From contig JANSXY010000011.1 in assembly GCA_024742695.1 (NCBI GenBank), positions 43,849 to 107,848 of the forward strand: a stretch of DNA of 64,000 nt, read 5' to 3'. The position numbers and the translations under genes are program-made. Of the stretch, positions 26,201-34,034 are shown one piece after another. The DNA comes from Paracoccaceae bacterium (GTDB taxonomy: Bacteria; Pseudomonadota; Alphaproteobacteria; Rhodobacterales; Rhodobacteraceae). Numbering within the stretch: the first letter of the stretch is position 1; each line of letters starts with the position of its first letter. The notes under the pieces were generated by a model. That model saw nothing but the letters and a program-made list of their open reading frames with translations. It did not search any database and was not told the origin of the DNA.

Positions 26201-29200
26201 CGTTGCTGCCCGGTTCGGGCCAGGGCGCGCCGACGATCAGGTCGGCAAACCCGTCGCCGTTGACATCGCCCGCGGCGCTGACGCCGAAACCGGCGCGTTC
26301 GCCCGCCACGCCGCCCTCGATGACGAAGCCGTCGGTGCCGCGCTGGAAGCTGGCGAGGTCGAGCGTGCCGCCCTGTGGCCCGCCGTAGACGACATAGCTT
26401 TCTCCCGCATGATCCATGCCTCTCGGATCGGCCGCATAGGCCCCGACGATCACGTCGTCATAGCCGTCGCCATCGACATCGCCGGCCAGATCCAGCCGGT
26501 AACCGGCCTCATCGCCCGTCGCCGCGCCGCGGATCACGATCCCGCTGTCGGCATCCAGCGCCGACAGCGCCACCGCGCCGCCATCGGTCTTGCCGAAAAC
26601 GACATAGGCCTCTCCGGCATTGGTCTTGGTGTCCCGATCGGCGCCGTAAGCGCCAATGACCAGATCATCCAGCCCGTCGCCGTTGACATCGCCGCCGCCG
26701 CTGACGGAAAAACCGCTCCAGTCATTGGCCGCGACGCCCTCGATCAGGAAGCCGGCGTCGCTGCCGCCGCTCGCGAAGGCCGACAGGTCCACCGCCGCGC
26801 CATCGGTCTTGCCGAAGACGACATAGCTGGCCCCGGCGCGACCGTCCGCACCGAAGGCCCCAACGATCACGTCGGCCAGCCCGTCGCCGTTCACATCCCC
26901 CGCGGAATTCACGGAAGTCCCGGTCGCGTCCCGTTCATCGACCCCGTTGATCACGAAGCCCGCGGGCTGTTGCCCCGCGTCGAGATCGGACAGTTCGACC
27001 GCCGCGCCGCCGGCCCGGCCGAACACCACGTAGGCCGCGCCCGGGCCGGGATCATTCTGAAAATCCCCCGGCACCCCGACGATCACGTCCGCCAGCCCGT
27101 CACCGTTCACGTCGCCCGCCCCGGCGTTCCACAGGCCGGCGCGGTCCCATGCCTCCGCCCCGTTGATGACAAAGCCGCGCCCGTCCTCGTCCCGCGCGAT
27201 ATCGGCCAGCGCCACCTGCGCCGCCTCGGCGGTCACCGTCACCTGCACCTCCGCCTCGGTCCCGTCGGCGGTGGTGACGGTGAACGCCTCCTGCACCGCC
27301 TGCCCGTCGTCGAGCGCCTGCGCCGCGGCCGGGTCCAGCGTGTAGGTCCAGTCGCCGTCCTCGGCGAGGGTGAAGCTGCCGTAGCTGCCCGCCGCCCCGG
27401 TCTGGGCGACGAAGGCGGCCGGCAGCGGCCCGTCATCCGCCACCGTCAGGCGGCCGGTGCTGGTGACGGCGGTATCGCCATCCTCCGTCACCGCGCCGGT
27501 CATGTCGCCGCCGATCTGGGAGGGCGTGAGGTCGATCACCGCCTCGTCGCGCACCGTGCGGCTGACCAGTTCGACACCGTCGACCACGCGCTGCGCCACC
27601 ACGGTGATGTCGAACCGGCCCTCGGCGGTGAAGGCGCCGGGGTCGAAACGCACGGTCCAGCCGCCCCCGGCATCGACGGTGGCGGTTTCGGTCACCCCGG
27701 CGACGGTCAGCGTGACGGTCGAACCGGGATAGCCATGCCCGGAAATCTCCGCCCCGGCAGCCGCCTCGGCCGCGCCGATCAGCACGTTGTCCTCGGCAAG
27801 GTAGGGCGTGAACGGCCAGCCCTGGTCCATGATGTCGGCCATGCTGGCGGGCAGATCCCCGCCGGCGCGGATCAGGTCGACCAGCGTGATCGCGACGGTT
27901 TCGAGGCTGTCCTCGATCGTCTCGATATCCGCATCGGCCGCCGGCGCGACCTCGGCCAGCAGGGTGCCCAGCGCCGCCGTCATCACCGGGGCGGGGGCCG
28001 GCAGCCCGGCCTCGAGCGCCGCGGCGATCACCGCGGCATCGGCCAGCGGGTCGGCCCCCGGCGCCGCCCCGGCCAGCGCCTCGGCCAGCGCGGCGGCCAC
28101 CACGGCCTGATCGGCCCCCAGCGCCTCGGCCACGTGCAGGACATTGGCCGCCTTCGCGGCGGCGGCAAGGGCCGCGGTATCGCCCGCCTCGGCCTCGGCC
28201 ATCGGATCGCGGTCCAGCATCGTGCCGCCGGTCAGGCCCAGCGCCGCGCGCAACGCGGCCTCGGCCTCCGCGACCGTCAGCGGGGCATCGGTCCCCTCGC
28301 GCGCCGCCACCATCTCCTGCACCAGCGTGGTGAGCGGGGTGATCACCGTCGCCCCGTCCGGCGCCGAAAGCCGGCCGGCGAAGGGCAGGCCCGTGGTCAG
28401 GTCATAGCCGCCCTCGGCCACCACCGGCCCGGCGCCGGGCAACAGGGCGAAATCGAACGAGCCGTCGCCTGCGGTGCGGGTGAAGGGGTCCACGCCCGCG
28501 TCCCAGACGCCGTCGAGATCGAGGTCGCGGAACACGTGGGCATCGACGAGGTAGCCATCGACGACATGGCCGGTGCCGGTTTGCGGATCGCCGCCACCAC
28601 CGTCGCCATCCCCGCCATCGCCGCCGCCATCGCCATCGCCGCCGCCATCGCCATCCCCGCCACCATCGCCATCGCCGCCGCCCGCGCCGGCCGCAGCCGC
28701 CCCTGCCGCCAGCGTGCCCAGACCGCCCGCTGCGCCCAGCCCGGCGCCGGCGGCCAGCGGCAGCGCCGCGACCGCGTCATCGAAGGACGACAGCGACACC
28801 AGGATCTCACCATCCCCGGTGACCCGCACATTCTCGGGCGCGACAGTGATCTCCTGACCGCCGGTCAGTTCCAGCCGGGCGGAGCCGTCATCCAGCAGCA
28901 CCACCCGCTCGATCCCCGGGATCGACGCGACCGGCACGAAATCCGTTGCCTGCGCAAGGGCCGCGACCGGCAGCACCAGGATCGCCGTGGCCAGCCCGCC
29001 CAGAAGCCGCGCCGACCGGGCCGCGACCGCCCCCGCGCCGCCGGTCAGGTCAAGGCGCAGCCGTCGCGCGCCGGGCAGGGCCGACAGACGCTCCGCGGCG
29101 CCCACGTTCATCACGAAGACCCGCTGAAGCGGCTGGCCATTGAAGACGGCGGGCAGAACGGGCCGACCCTGCGGAAGCGATGACATGCGCAGCGGCCTGG

Positions 29201-29219
29201 AACACCCGGTGAGTCTCAT
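23259..29219 (-). CDS. Giant FG-GAP/RTX repeat protein, two seven-blade propellers
   Basis: A 1986-aa protein. Residues 1-60 are polar/basic, 73-90 hydrophobic and ending in Ala-Gln like a signal peptide, 91-150 a BapA-prefix-like beta domain, then a Gly/Asp-rich linker (about 177-210) and an EF-hand-like DLDLDGVWD segment. About 430-680 contain Ig/VCBS-like modules. Seven FG-GAP repeats (GDVNGDG-type loops) span roughly 700-1130; an RTX-like stretch (GGLGDDTILGGGGED) follows. Seven more FG-GAP repeats span about 1370-1820, and a C-terminal RTX region (GGGGADRLSGGAGADTF, LDFDPGEDD) is typical of type I secretion substrates. A ribosome site (GAGGTG) sits 4 bases before the ATG. It is paralogous to the gene at 43132-48738. 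No secretion genes are adjacent. Confidence 0.85.
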   Translation of the reverse strand: MRLTGCSRPLRMSSLPQGRPVLPAVFNGQPLQRVFVMNVGAAERLSALPGARRLRLDLTGGAGAVAARSARLLGGLATAILVLPVAALAQATDFVPVASIPGIERVVLLDDGSARLELTGGQEITVAPENVRVTGDGEILVSLSSFDDAVAALPLAAGAGLGAAGGLGTLAAGAAAAGAGGGDGDGGGDGDGGGDGDGGGDGGDGDGGGGDPQTGTGHVVDGYLVDAHVFRDLDLDGVWDAGVDPFTRTAGDGSFDFALLPGAGPVVAEGGYDLTTGLPFAGRLSAPDGATVITPLTTLVQEMVAAREGTDAPLTVAEAEAALRAALGLTGGTMLDRDPMAEAEAGDTAALAAAAKAANVLHVAEALGADQAVVAAALAEALAGAAPGADPLADAAVIAAALEAGLPAPAPVMTAALGTLLAEVAPAADADIETIEDSLETVAITLVDLIRAGGDLPASMADIMDQGWPFTPYLAEDNVLIGAAEAAAGAEISGHGYPGSTVTLTVAGVTETATVDAGGGWTVRFDPGAFTAEGRFDITVVAQRVVDGVELVSRTVRDEAVIDLTPSQIGGDMTGAVTEDGDTAVTSTGRLTVADDGPLPAAFVAQTGAAGSYGSFTLAEDGDWTYTLDPAAAQALDDGQAVQEAFTVTTADGTEAEVQVTVTAEAAQVALADIARDEDGRGFVINGAEAWDRAGLWNAGAGDVNGDGLADVIVGVPGDFQNDPGPGAAYVVFGRAGGAAVELSDLDAGQQPAGFVINGVDERDATGTSVNSAGDVNGDGLADVIVGAFGADGRAGASYVVFGKTDGAAVDLSAFASGGSDAGFLIEGVAANDWSGFSVSGGGDVNGDGLDDLVIGAYGADRDTKTNAGEAYVVFGKTDGGAVALSALDADSGIVIRGAATGDEAGYRLDLAGDVDGDGYDDVIVGAYAADPRGMDHAGESYVVYGGPQGGTLDLASFQRGTDGFVIEGGVAGERAGFGVSAAGDVNGDGFADLIVGAPWPEPGSNDPYTDNTGSAYVVFGGGDPDTVDLSTLAAGQGGGFRIAGLFQQQQLGTIVSRAGDVNGDGLDDLIVTAADFYNIGTDPVTYVVFGKTDASVVEVSDIAAGQGGFRITGDTPGVGVNVAAAGDVDGDGFDDLVVGASRDDPNGEDSGAAYVIYGGNFTGAVTRIGTAEADSLTGTDAVEGFTGGLGDDTILGGGGEDVVYGGAGDDVLAVADLSFARIDGGTGADTLRLDGSGVTLDLTGLGDLPIRSIETVDLAGNGNTLRLSALDLQRLSAGTNTLRVTGDGTDAVELTGIAWSAAGSVTEGGITFDVYESGRARIEIEQGVGLTGGPVAAVQLSEVQENDDARGFVMRGLSAEDTFGIRLGAAGDVNGDGLDDMVIGAPGRGDGWTGAAYVIFGSTGQHGAEVDLAAIEAGEGGFVINGAPTDDAAGFSVRGAGDVNGDGLDDVIVGAYNADAAGEDSGAAYVVFGKSDTDAVALSEFATESTDDSATPAGFLIKGGGPGLHLGFGLDGAGDVDGDGLDDLVLGNIRAPGGDYATNPGAAYVVFGKTDGGAVAVSALVAEASDAGDRMLGIDNDGLAGHWTAGAGDVNGDGVDDMIVGAPRWELDEANANPGAAFVVFGSTAEDYDFPDLSEIADGSDKGFLIRGANDGDTIGDSVDAAGDVNGDGLADVIVSAHNSDPNGVSNAGAAYVIFGRTADATGGDYAAVDLSDLAEAGTGGGFAILGKLEGERAGFNVRGAGDVNGDGLDDVILGANTSQDPAVPEVAKTTYVVFGRADDAPVMLSDIEAGTGGFAIEGVKLSDLSGWDVSGAGDLNGDGFDDLLVGGFAEDTNGDYAGAAHVVYGGNFTGAVTRVGTEGADTIIGTADDEIFYAGLADDLLSGGGGADRLSGGAGADTFRIGDVAGEVTILDFDPGEDDILDLSAFGFTDFAQVQALLSPNDPGGNDARLALDSDTVVVLEGLAHGLLGADDVQLSTPLV
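28591..28690. repeat. Tandem GGGDGD codon repeat inside giant gene 1
   Basis: An 18-bp unit (CCGCCGCCATCGCCATCG, with variants) is repeated about five times, encoding an Asp/Gly linker (GGGDGD units) between the N-terminal export region and the first domain. Repeats like this vary in copy number by slippage. The linker is likely flexible and may bind calcium. Confidence 0.7.
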
Positions 29220-29301
29220 GAAACACCTCGAATCGTCAATCGAACAACTGGGAAGAGAGTGGTGATCGGCGTGTCACGAACCAACCTGTCCAAAGGACTC
29301 T

Positions 29302-29329
29302 ATTAAAACACGCCCGGAATTCTCGTCAA
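29302..29329 (-). promoter_or_regulatory. Candidate promoter of giant gene 1
   Basis: On the minus strand TTGACG (29329-29324), a 16-base spacer, and TTTAAT (29307-29302), giving a leader of roughly 75 bases. Just upstream lies the inverted repeat AACGGA-N5-TCCGTT (29335-29351), which may be an operator. The region is AT-richer than its neighbours. Confidence 0.45.
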
Positions 29330-29470
29330 AGTTGAACGGATGTAGTCCGTTTGAATGAGGTTGGATGGCTTGCGGCGCCCGATCGCTTCGGCCATGCTGG
29401 ATCGGCTGCCTCGGGGCGTGGCCCGCCGCGCCCTGATGACGCGCGTTGCGTCCGTGTGTTGCGAGTATCC

Positions 29471-31747
29471 ATGGGTTCCGATCCACATGCCCCCCTTGTC
29501 CTGACCGATCCGGCCGGCGCGACCGCGCGCGGCACGTCCGCCCAGCCCGGCGCGGATCGGCCGCCACCCGCCGCCGCACGGGCCTTCAACGCCGCGAACG
29601 CGGCGTTTCGCACCGGACGCTGGCAAGCGGCCTGCGCCGCCGCCGAAACCGCGCTGCAGGCGGCGCCGGATCTCGTGGTGGCCGCGGTGTTGCTGGGCCG
29701 GGCACGCGACCGGCTGGGCGAGGCGGAAGCGGCGCTCGCGGCCTATGACCGTGCGGTCGCGCAAGACCCGGCCTGTTTCGACGCGCATCTCGAACGCGGC
29801 AACCTGCTGCGCCGGACGGGCCGGGCCGACGCGGCGCGCGACGCCTACAGGGCAGCGATCCGGGCCCGGCCGGCCGACACGCGCGGCCATCTCGCCCTCG
29901 CCCGGCTGGAAGAGGAGGCGGGCGACGGCCCGGCCCGCGAACGGGCCGCCGTGGCCTTCGCCGCGGCGCTGGACAGGGCCGCGGATGCATCGGAGCGCGC
30001 CGGCCTGCACCGCACCCTTGCCGGGTTCCGCCGTGAGCGCGGCGACCTGCCCGCCGCCCTGGACTCGCTGCGGCAGGCTGATCTCACGCTCGCGGCCGCC
30101 GGCGCCGGCGCAACCGGCGCGGCCTGCGCACTGGCGCTCGACCAGGCCGAGGTGCTGCTGCGGCTCGGCCTCGTCCCGCAGGCGGAGGCGGCGATGCAGC
30201 GCAGTTCCGCCGCGACCGACGAGGCGGTGCTGCGGCGACTGGCCGACCTCGCCTATCGATTCAACTACTGGCAGGAGGCGATTGCCGTCCTGCGCCGCAA
30301 CGCCGACCTGCGCCCAGACGATTCCGCCGCGCGGCTGGCCGTGGCCGAGATGCTGGAACGGTCGTGGCGGCCGGGCGAGGCGCTGGTGGCGCTGGAACGC
30401 GCCGAGGCGTTGGGCCCGGTGCCGGAGGAAACCGGCCAGCGGCTGCGCGCGCAGATCGCCAAGGCCCTGGGCGACGTGGAAACGGCGCGGTCGATCTACG
30501 CCCGCCTCGCGAAACAGGCACCCGAGCGCTATGCGCCGGGGCTGGCGATGCTGACGCTTTATTCCGACCGGCTTTCCCCGGCCGAGGTCGCGATGCTGCA
30601 TCGGCGGCTCTTCGCCCCGCTTGGCGCGGAGGCTGCCGGCGCGCCCCGCCGCCGCCGCAAGGGCAAGACGAGAAGGCCCCTGCGCGTCGGCATGGTCACG
30701 CCGGACCTGCACCGCCAGCACCCTGTCGCGCTGCTGCTGGAGCCGCTGCTCGAGCACTGGGACAGGGAGCGCCTGCCGCTGACCCTTTATTTCACCGGCA
30801 CGATGGTCGACGCGGTGACGCGCCGGGCGCGCGCCCGCGTCGACGGCTGGCGGATGGTGACGCCGGCCGGGTTGCCCGACAGCGTCGCCGACGACGAGAT
30901 CGACATCCTGATCGACCTGTCCGGCCATACCGCCGGCAACGCGATGGCCGCCTTCGCCCGCCGGCTGGCGCCCGTGCAGATCAGCTATCTGGGGTATCCC
31001 GGCTCCACCGGGGTGCCCAATATCGACTGGCTGGTGGGCGACCCGGTGGTGACCCCGCCGGAACACGACGCGCTATGCAGCGAACGGGTGCTGCGGCTGC
31101 CCGACACGGTGTTCTGCTACACCCCGACCGAGGACTACAAGCTGCCGGACTTCGCGGCCCGGATGGCCGACCGGCCGCTGACCTTCGGCTCGTTCAACAA
31201 CCTGCCCAAGCTCAGCGGGCGCACGGTGCGGCTGTGGTCGGCGGTGCTGCGCGATCAGCCGAAGGCCCGGCTGTTGCTCAAGGCGCCCAGCCTTGGCGAT
31301 CCGGCGGCGGCGGCCTGGGTTCGCGGCCTGTTCGCCGCCGAAGGTGTGGCGACCGAGCGGATCGAGTGTCGCGGGCCCACCGGTCTGGCGGAGATGATGG
31401 GCGAATACGCCGATATCGACATCGCGCTCGATCCGGTGCCCTACAACGGCGGCATGACCACCTTGCAGGCGATGTGGATGGGGGTGCCGGTGCTGACGCT
31501 TGCGGGCGGCAGTTTCGTGGCCCGGATGGGCGCCAGCTTCATGTCGGGCGCCGGCCTTGGCGACTGGGTGGCCACAAACGAGGAGGATTTCGTCGCGCGC
31601 GCGCGCAGCCTCGCCGCCGACCGCGCGGCGCTCGTCACGCTCAAGGCGGGCCTGCGCGACCGGCTTCGCGCCAGCCCGGCCTGGGACGGGGCGCGCTTTG
31701 CCCGCGGCTTCGCCGAGGCGCTCGAAACCGCCTGGGCGGAAAGCTGA
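29471..31747 (+). CDS. TPR-containing GT41 (SPINDLY/OGT-type) glycosyltransferase
   Basis: A 758-aa protein. The first half (about residues 30-370) consists of tetratricopeptide repeats (for example AALAAYDRAVAQDPACFDAHLE). The second half (about 395-740) is the O-GlcNAc transferase-like GT41 catalytic region: HRQHPVALLLEPLLEHWD, IDILIDLSGHTAGNAMAAFA, APVQISYLGYPGSTGVPNIDW, FGSFNNLPKLSGRTVRLWS and YNGGMTTLQAMWMGVPVLTL. Such enzymes add sugars to Ser/Thr or Asn of proteins in the cytoplasm. No signal peptide is seen. The ATG at 29471 lacks a clear ribosome site; the frame is open to 29351. It is divergent from giant gene 1, whose product is a plausible substrate. Confidence 0.85.
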   Translation: MGSDPHAPLVLTDPAGATARGTSAQPGADRPPPAAARAFNAANAAFRTGRWQAACAAAETALQAAPDLVVAAVLLGRARDRLGEAEAALAAYDRAVAQDPACFDAHLERGNLLRRTGRADAARDAYRAAIRARPADTRGHLALARLEEEAGDGPARERAAVAFAAALDRAADASERAGLHRTLAGFRRERGDLPAALDSLRQADLTLAAAGAGATGAACALALDQAEVLLRLGLVPQAEAAMQRSSAATDEAVLRRLADLAYRFNYWQEAIAVLRRNADLRPDDSAARLAVAEMLERSWRPGEALVALERAEALGPVPEETGQRLRAQIAKALGDVETARSIYARLAKQAPERYAPGLAMLTLYSDRLSPAEVAMLHRRLFAPLGAEAAGAPRRRRKGKTRRPLRVGMVTPDLHRQHPVALLLEPLLEHWDRERLPLTLYFTGTMVDAVTRRARARVDGWRMVTPAGLPDSVADDEIDILIDLSGHTAGNAMAAFARRLAPVQISYLGYPGSTGVPNIDWLVGDPVVTPPEHDALCSERVLRLPDTVFCYTPTEDYKLPDFAARMADRPLTFGSFNNLPKLSGRTVRLWSAVLRDQPKARLLLKAPSLGDPAAAAWVRGLFAAEGVATERIECRGPTGLAEMMGEYADIDIALDPVPYNGGMTTLQAMWMGVPVLTLAGGSFVARMGASFMSGAGLGDWVATNEEDFVARARSLAADRAALVTLKAGLRDRLRASPAWDGARFARGFAEALETAWAES

Positions 31748-31761
31748 CGCGGCGCGGCGAT

Positions 31762-31780
31762 CCGCCCGTCAGCCGGGCGG
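31762..31780. terminator. Hairpin between convergent genes
   Basis: CCGCCC (31762-31767) and GGGCGG (31775-31780) flank a 7-base loop, inside a longer imperfect palindrome (GCGGCGC near 31749, GCGCCGC near 31781). It overlaps the stop of the small minus-strand gene and follows the glycosyltransferase stop, so it may terminate both. Confidence 0.4.
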
Positions 31781-31942
31781 CGCCGCGCAATGCGCCCCGC
31801 CGGCGGCCTGGCCGGAGCCCAGCGCGAAGGGCGGCGGCGCGGCGAAGGGATCGGGCGGCGCGCCCTGCACCGCATCCAGCGCCAGCACGCCGGCCAGAAG
31901 CGCCAGCGCCAGCGCCGCGGTTAGCCGCCGTGTCGCCATCAT
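31769..31942 (-). CDS. 57-aa exported or membrane peptide, function unknown
   Basis: A 57-aa product starting MMATRRLTAALALALLAGVLALDAV: a short basic N-terminus followed by a hydrophobic segment, resembling a signal peptide or single membrane anchor. The remainder is Pro/Ala/Gly-rich and has one cysteine near the end (AHCAAPPG). The start overlaps the stop of the upstream YeeE gene by 4 bases, which supports a real translationally coupled gene. No family is recognised. A small partner of the transporter is possible. Confidence 0.5.
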   Translation of the reverse strand: MMATRRLTAALALALLAGVLALDAVQGAPPDPFAAPPPFALGSGQAAGGAHCAAPPG

Positions 31943-33069
31943 CGTGCCTCCAGCCCCAGGGCCGGACGCAGCCGCACCCCGATCATCGATCCGGCAAAGG
32001 CCATCGCGAACCACGCCCAGCCATGCAGGCTGCCGGTCGAGATGCCGCTGAAGAACGCGCCGACGTTGCAGCCGAAGGCCAGCCGCGAGGAGTAGCCCAG
32101 CAAAAGGCCCGCGATCACGGTCGCGGCCCAGGCCCGCGCCGGCAGCCGCGGCAGGGGCTGTGCCAGGCCGCCGCGCCAGGCCGCGACGCCGAAGGCGCCG
32201 GCGACGATCCCGAGATTGGTGAGCGAGGTGACATCGGTCAGCAGGCTTTCGCGCAGCCGTTCGGCATGGATCGGCGCACCCCAGAAGGCCGAGCCGGACA
32301 GATCCGCGCCCAGCAGGCTCGCGCCCTTCGCGGCCCACAGGCCAAGCCCGTAGACGACGCCCCAGGGCTGGCCCGCAACCACCAGGTTGGCCAGCGCCAG
32401 CGCCGCCACCAACCCGGCCGCCAGCCATAGCCTTCGCGGCAGCCGCCGTGTGCCCGGCGCGGCCCGCCACAGCGCCCAGCCCGCCACCGCCGCCAGCCCG
32501 GCGAGGGTCAGGGCCAGCCCCTCCACCCCCGCCAGCGCGACCACCGGCGCGGTGCCGAGCGCGGTCCACCACGACAGATGCATGGCGCCCGCGAAACTGC
32601 CGATCGCGAAGAACGGAAGCGCCAGCAGGCCGACCGGATTGCCGCTGCCGGCATTGACCAGGGTGCCCGATCCGCAGCCCAGCACCACCTGCATCGCCAC
32701 CCCGAAGACAAAGGCGCCGCCCAGCATCGCGATGCCCAACGGGGCATGCGCGCCCGACAGTTCCGCGCCGCTGCCGGCCAGCAGCGGGAAGGCCGCCACC
32801 GCCACCAGCGCGATCGCCAGAAGCTGCGCCAGAAGCCCGGCGGGGTCGCGCCGCAGGATCATCGCGCGCCACGGGCCGGCGAAGCCGAAGCGCAGCCCCT
32901 CCAGCACCAGGCCGAAGCCAAGCCCGATCAGCAGCAAGAGCCCGTAGCGCAGCCCGGCCAGCGCCGCGACGGCAAGCACCGCCGCGACCGCGGCCACGAC
33001 GAGCGCGGCACGCGGCAGGAGGCCGGGCCACCGCGCCGGGCGCGCGGCGGCAAGCGTGTTGTCGACCAT
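31939..33069 (-). CDS. YeeE/YedE family sulfur transporter, large form
   Basis: A 376-aa protein with about ten hydrophobic segments in two related halves. Conserved cysteine motifs are MQVVLGCGSGTLVNAGSGNP near residue 125 and SRLAFGCNVGAFFSGISTGS near 335, as in thiosulfate-uptake YeeE proteins. It lies 11 bp downstream of a gene for a periplasmic rhodanese on the same strand, suggesting that sulfane sulfur or thiosulfate handled in the periplasm is taken up here. It is distinct in sequence and length from the transporter at 563-1609. Confidence 0.88.
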   Translation of the reverse strand: MVDNTLAAARPARWPGLLPRAALVVAAVAAVLAVAALAGLRYGLLLLIGLGFGLVLEGLRFGFAGPWRAMILRRDPAGLLAQLLAIALVAVAAFPLLAGSGAELSGAHAPLGIAMLGGAFVFGVAMQVVLGCGSGTLVNAGSGNPVGLLALPFFAIGSFAGAMHLSWWTALGTAPVVALAGVEGLALTLAGLAAVAGWALWRAAPGTRRLPRRLWLAAGLVAALALANLVVAGQPWGVVYGLGLWAAKGASLLGADLSGSAFWGAPIHAERLRESLLTDVTSLTNLGIVAGAFGVAAWRGGLAQPLPRLPARAWAATVIAGLLLGYSSRLAFGCNVGAFFSGISTGSLHGWAWFAMAFAGSMIGVRLRPALGLEAR

Positions 33070-33080
33070 CGGCGCGATCC

Positions 33081-34034
33081 TCAGAAGATGCCGCGGATCT
33101 GGTTCCACAGGTTGCGCACCGGCCCCGGCACGTTCGCCATCTCGTGCCCGGCGTTCGACCATTCGACCATCGACTCGGGGTAGAGCTTCACGTTCTCGAT
33201 CCCGGCCAGTTCGCTCAGCGCGAACCAGTTGGTCGCGGCCCAGTGGCCGGTGTTGCAGAACGACACCAGCCCTTCGGCCCCGGTGAAGCCCCGTTCCTGC
33301 GCCAGCGCGCGGGCCGCGGCGGCATCGACGATCGCCGGGCCGCTGCCGAACCAGTTGGCATGTTCGAAATACTGCGACTGCGGCAGGGTGCCGGGCCGGG
33401 CGGCGGCCGGATGGCTGGCGTTGCCGGCCCAGAATTCCTCGGGCCGCGCATCCAGCAGCAACCCGGCCTCCTCGCCGGCGATCACCGCCCGAACGTCCTC
33501 GGCCGTCGCCCGCCACTGGTCGGAGAACGACACCTCGATGGTGCCGGGTTCGGGTGTGACAGGCACGGTCGACAGGTCGAACCCGGCCTGCACCCAGCCG
33601 CGCACGCCGCCGTTGAGGATCGACAACTCTTCCAGCCCGCTGGACTTCAGCGTCCAGTAGACCCGCGCGGCGGCACCGAAATCGCTGGCGTCGGCCCCGT
33701 CATGCACCACCACGACCGGGCGATCCGCCGTCACGCCAAGGCCCTGCAGAAGCGCGGTCAGCGTCGCGTCGTCGGGAAGCTGGCCGGGATTGTCCTTGGG
33801 ACCGCGAAACGCGCCATAGGGGGCGTTGACCGCGCCGGGGATGTGGCCCGCGGTATAGGTGTGTTCGTTCTTCTGGCCCTCGGGCGCGCGCGGCGCGCGG
33901 ATGTCGAGGACGAGCGGCGCATCGGCCTTCAGCGCCTCGGCCAGTTCGGCGGGCGTGACCAGCGGGCCGAGATCGGCAAGCGCCGGGCCGGCCAGCGCGG
34001 CGGCGGCGGTGGTGGCGAGCAGGACTGTCTTCAT
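33081..34034 (-). CDS. Periplasmic sulfurtransferase, two rhodanese domains
   Basis: A 317-aa protein with a clear signal peptide (MKTVLLATTAAAALAGPALA). Domain 1 (about residues 25-160) has the rhodanese fold (PLVLDIRAP, TAGHIPGAVNAPY) but its active loop reads HDGADAS, without Cys. Domain 2 (about 165-300) carries the catalytic loop SFCNTGHWAA, with the persulfide-forming Cys. This pattern of an inactive first and active second domain is usual for thiosulfate/mercaptopyruvate sulfurtransferases. The ribosome site is perfect (AAGGAGG, 5 bases before ATG). It is upstream of and probably co-transcribed with the large YeeE gene. Confidence 0.9.
   Translation of the reverse strand: MKTVLLATTAAAALAGPALADLGPLVTPAELAEALKADAPLVLDIRAPRAPEGQKNEHTYTAGHIPGAVNAPYGAFRGPKDNPGQLPDDATLTALLQGLGVTADRPVVVVHDGADASDFGAAARVYWTLKSSGLEELSILNGGVRGWVQAGFDLSTVPVTPEPGTIEVSFSDQWRATAEDVRAVIAGEEAGLLLDARPEEFWAGNASHPAAARPGTLPQSQYFEHANWFGSGPAIVDAAAARALAQERGFTGAEGLVSFCNTGHWAATNWFALSELAGIENVKLYPESMVEWSNAGHEMANVPGPVRNLWNQIRGIF

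Noticed and set aside
23600..27130. CRISPR-like array from the regularly spaced short repeats
   Set aside because: The repeats are in frame, encode GDVNGDG loops at intervals of about 150-240 bp and vary in sequence, so they are FG-GAP coding repeats.
22812..29183. Open frame of over 2100 codons on the plus strand across giant gene 1
   Set aside because: It is antisense to the FG-GAP/RTX gene; its apparent repeats mirror the FG-GAP repeats and no ribosome site or family is seen.
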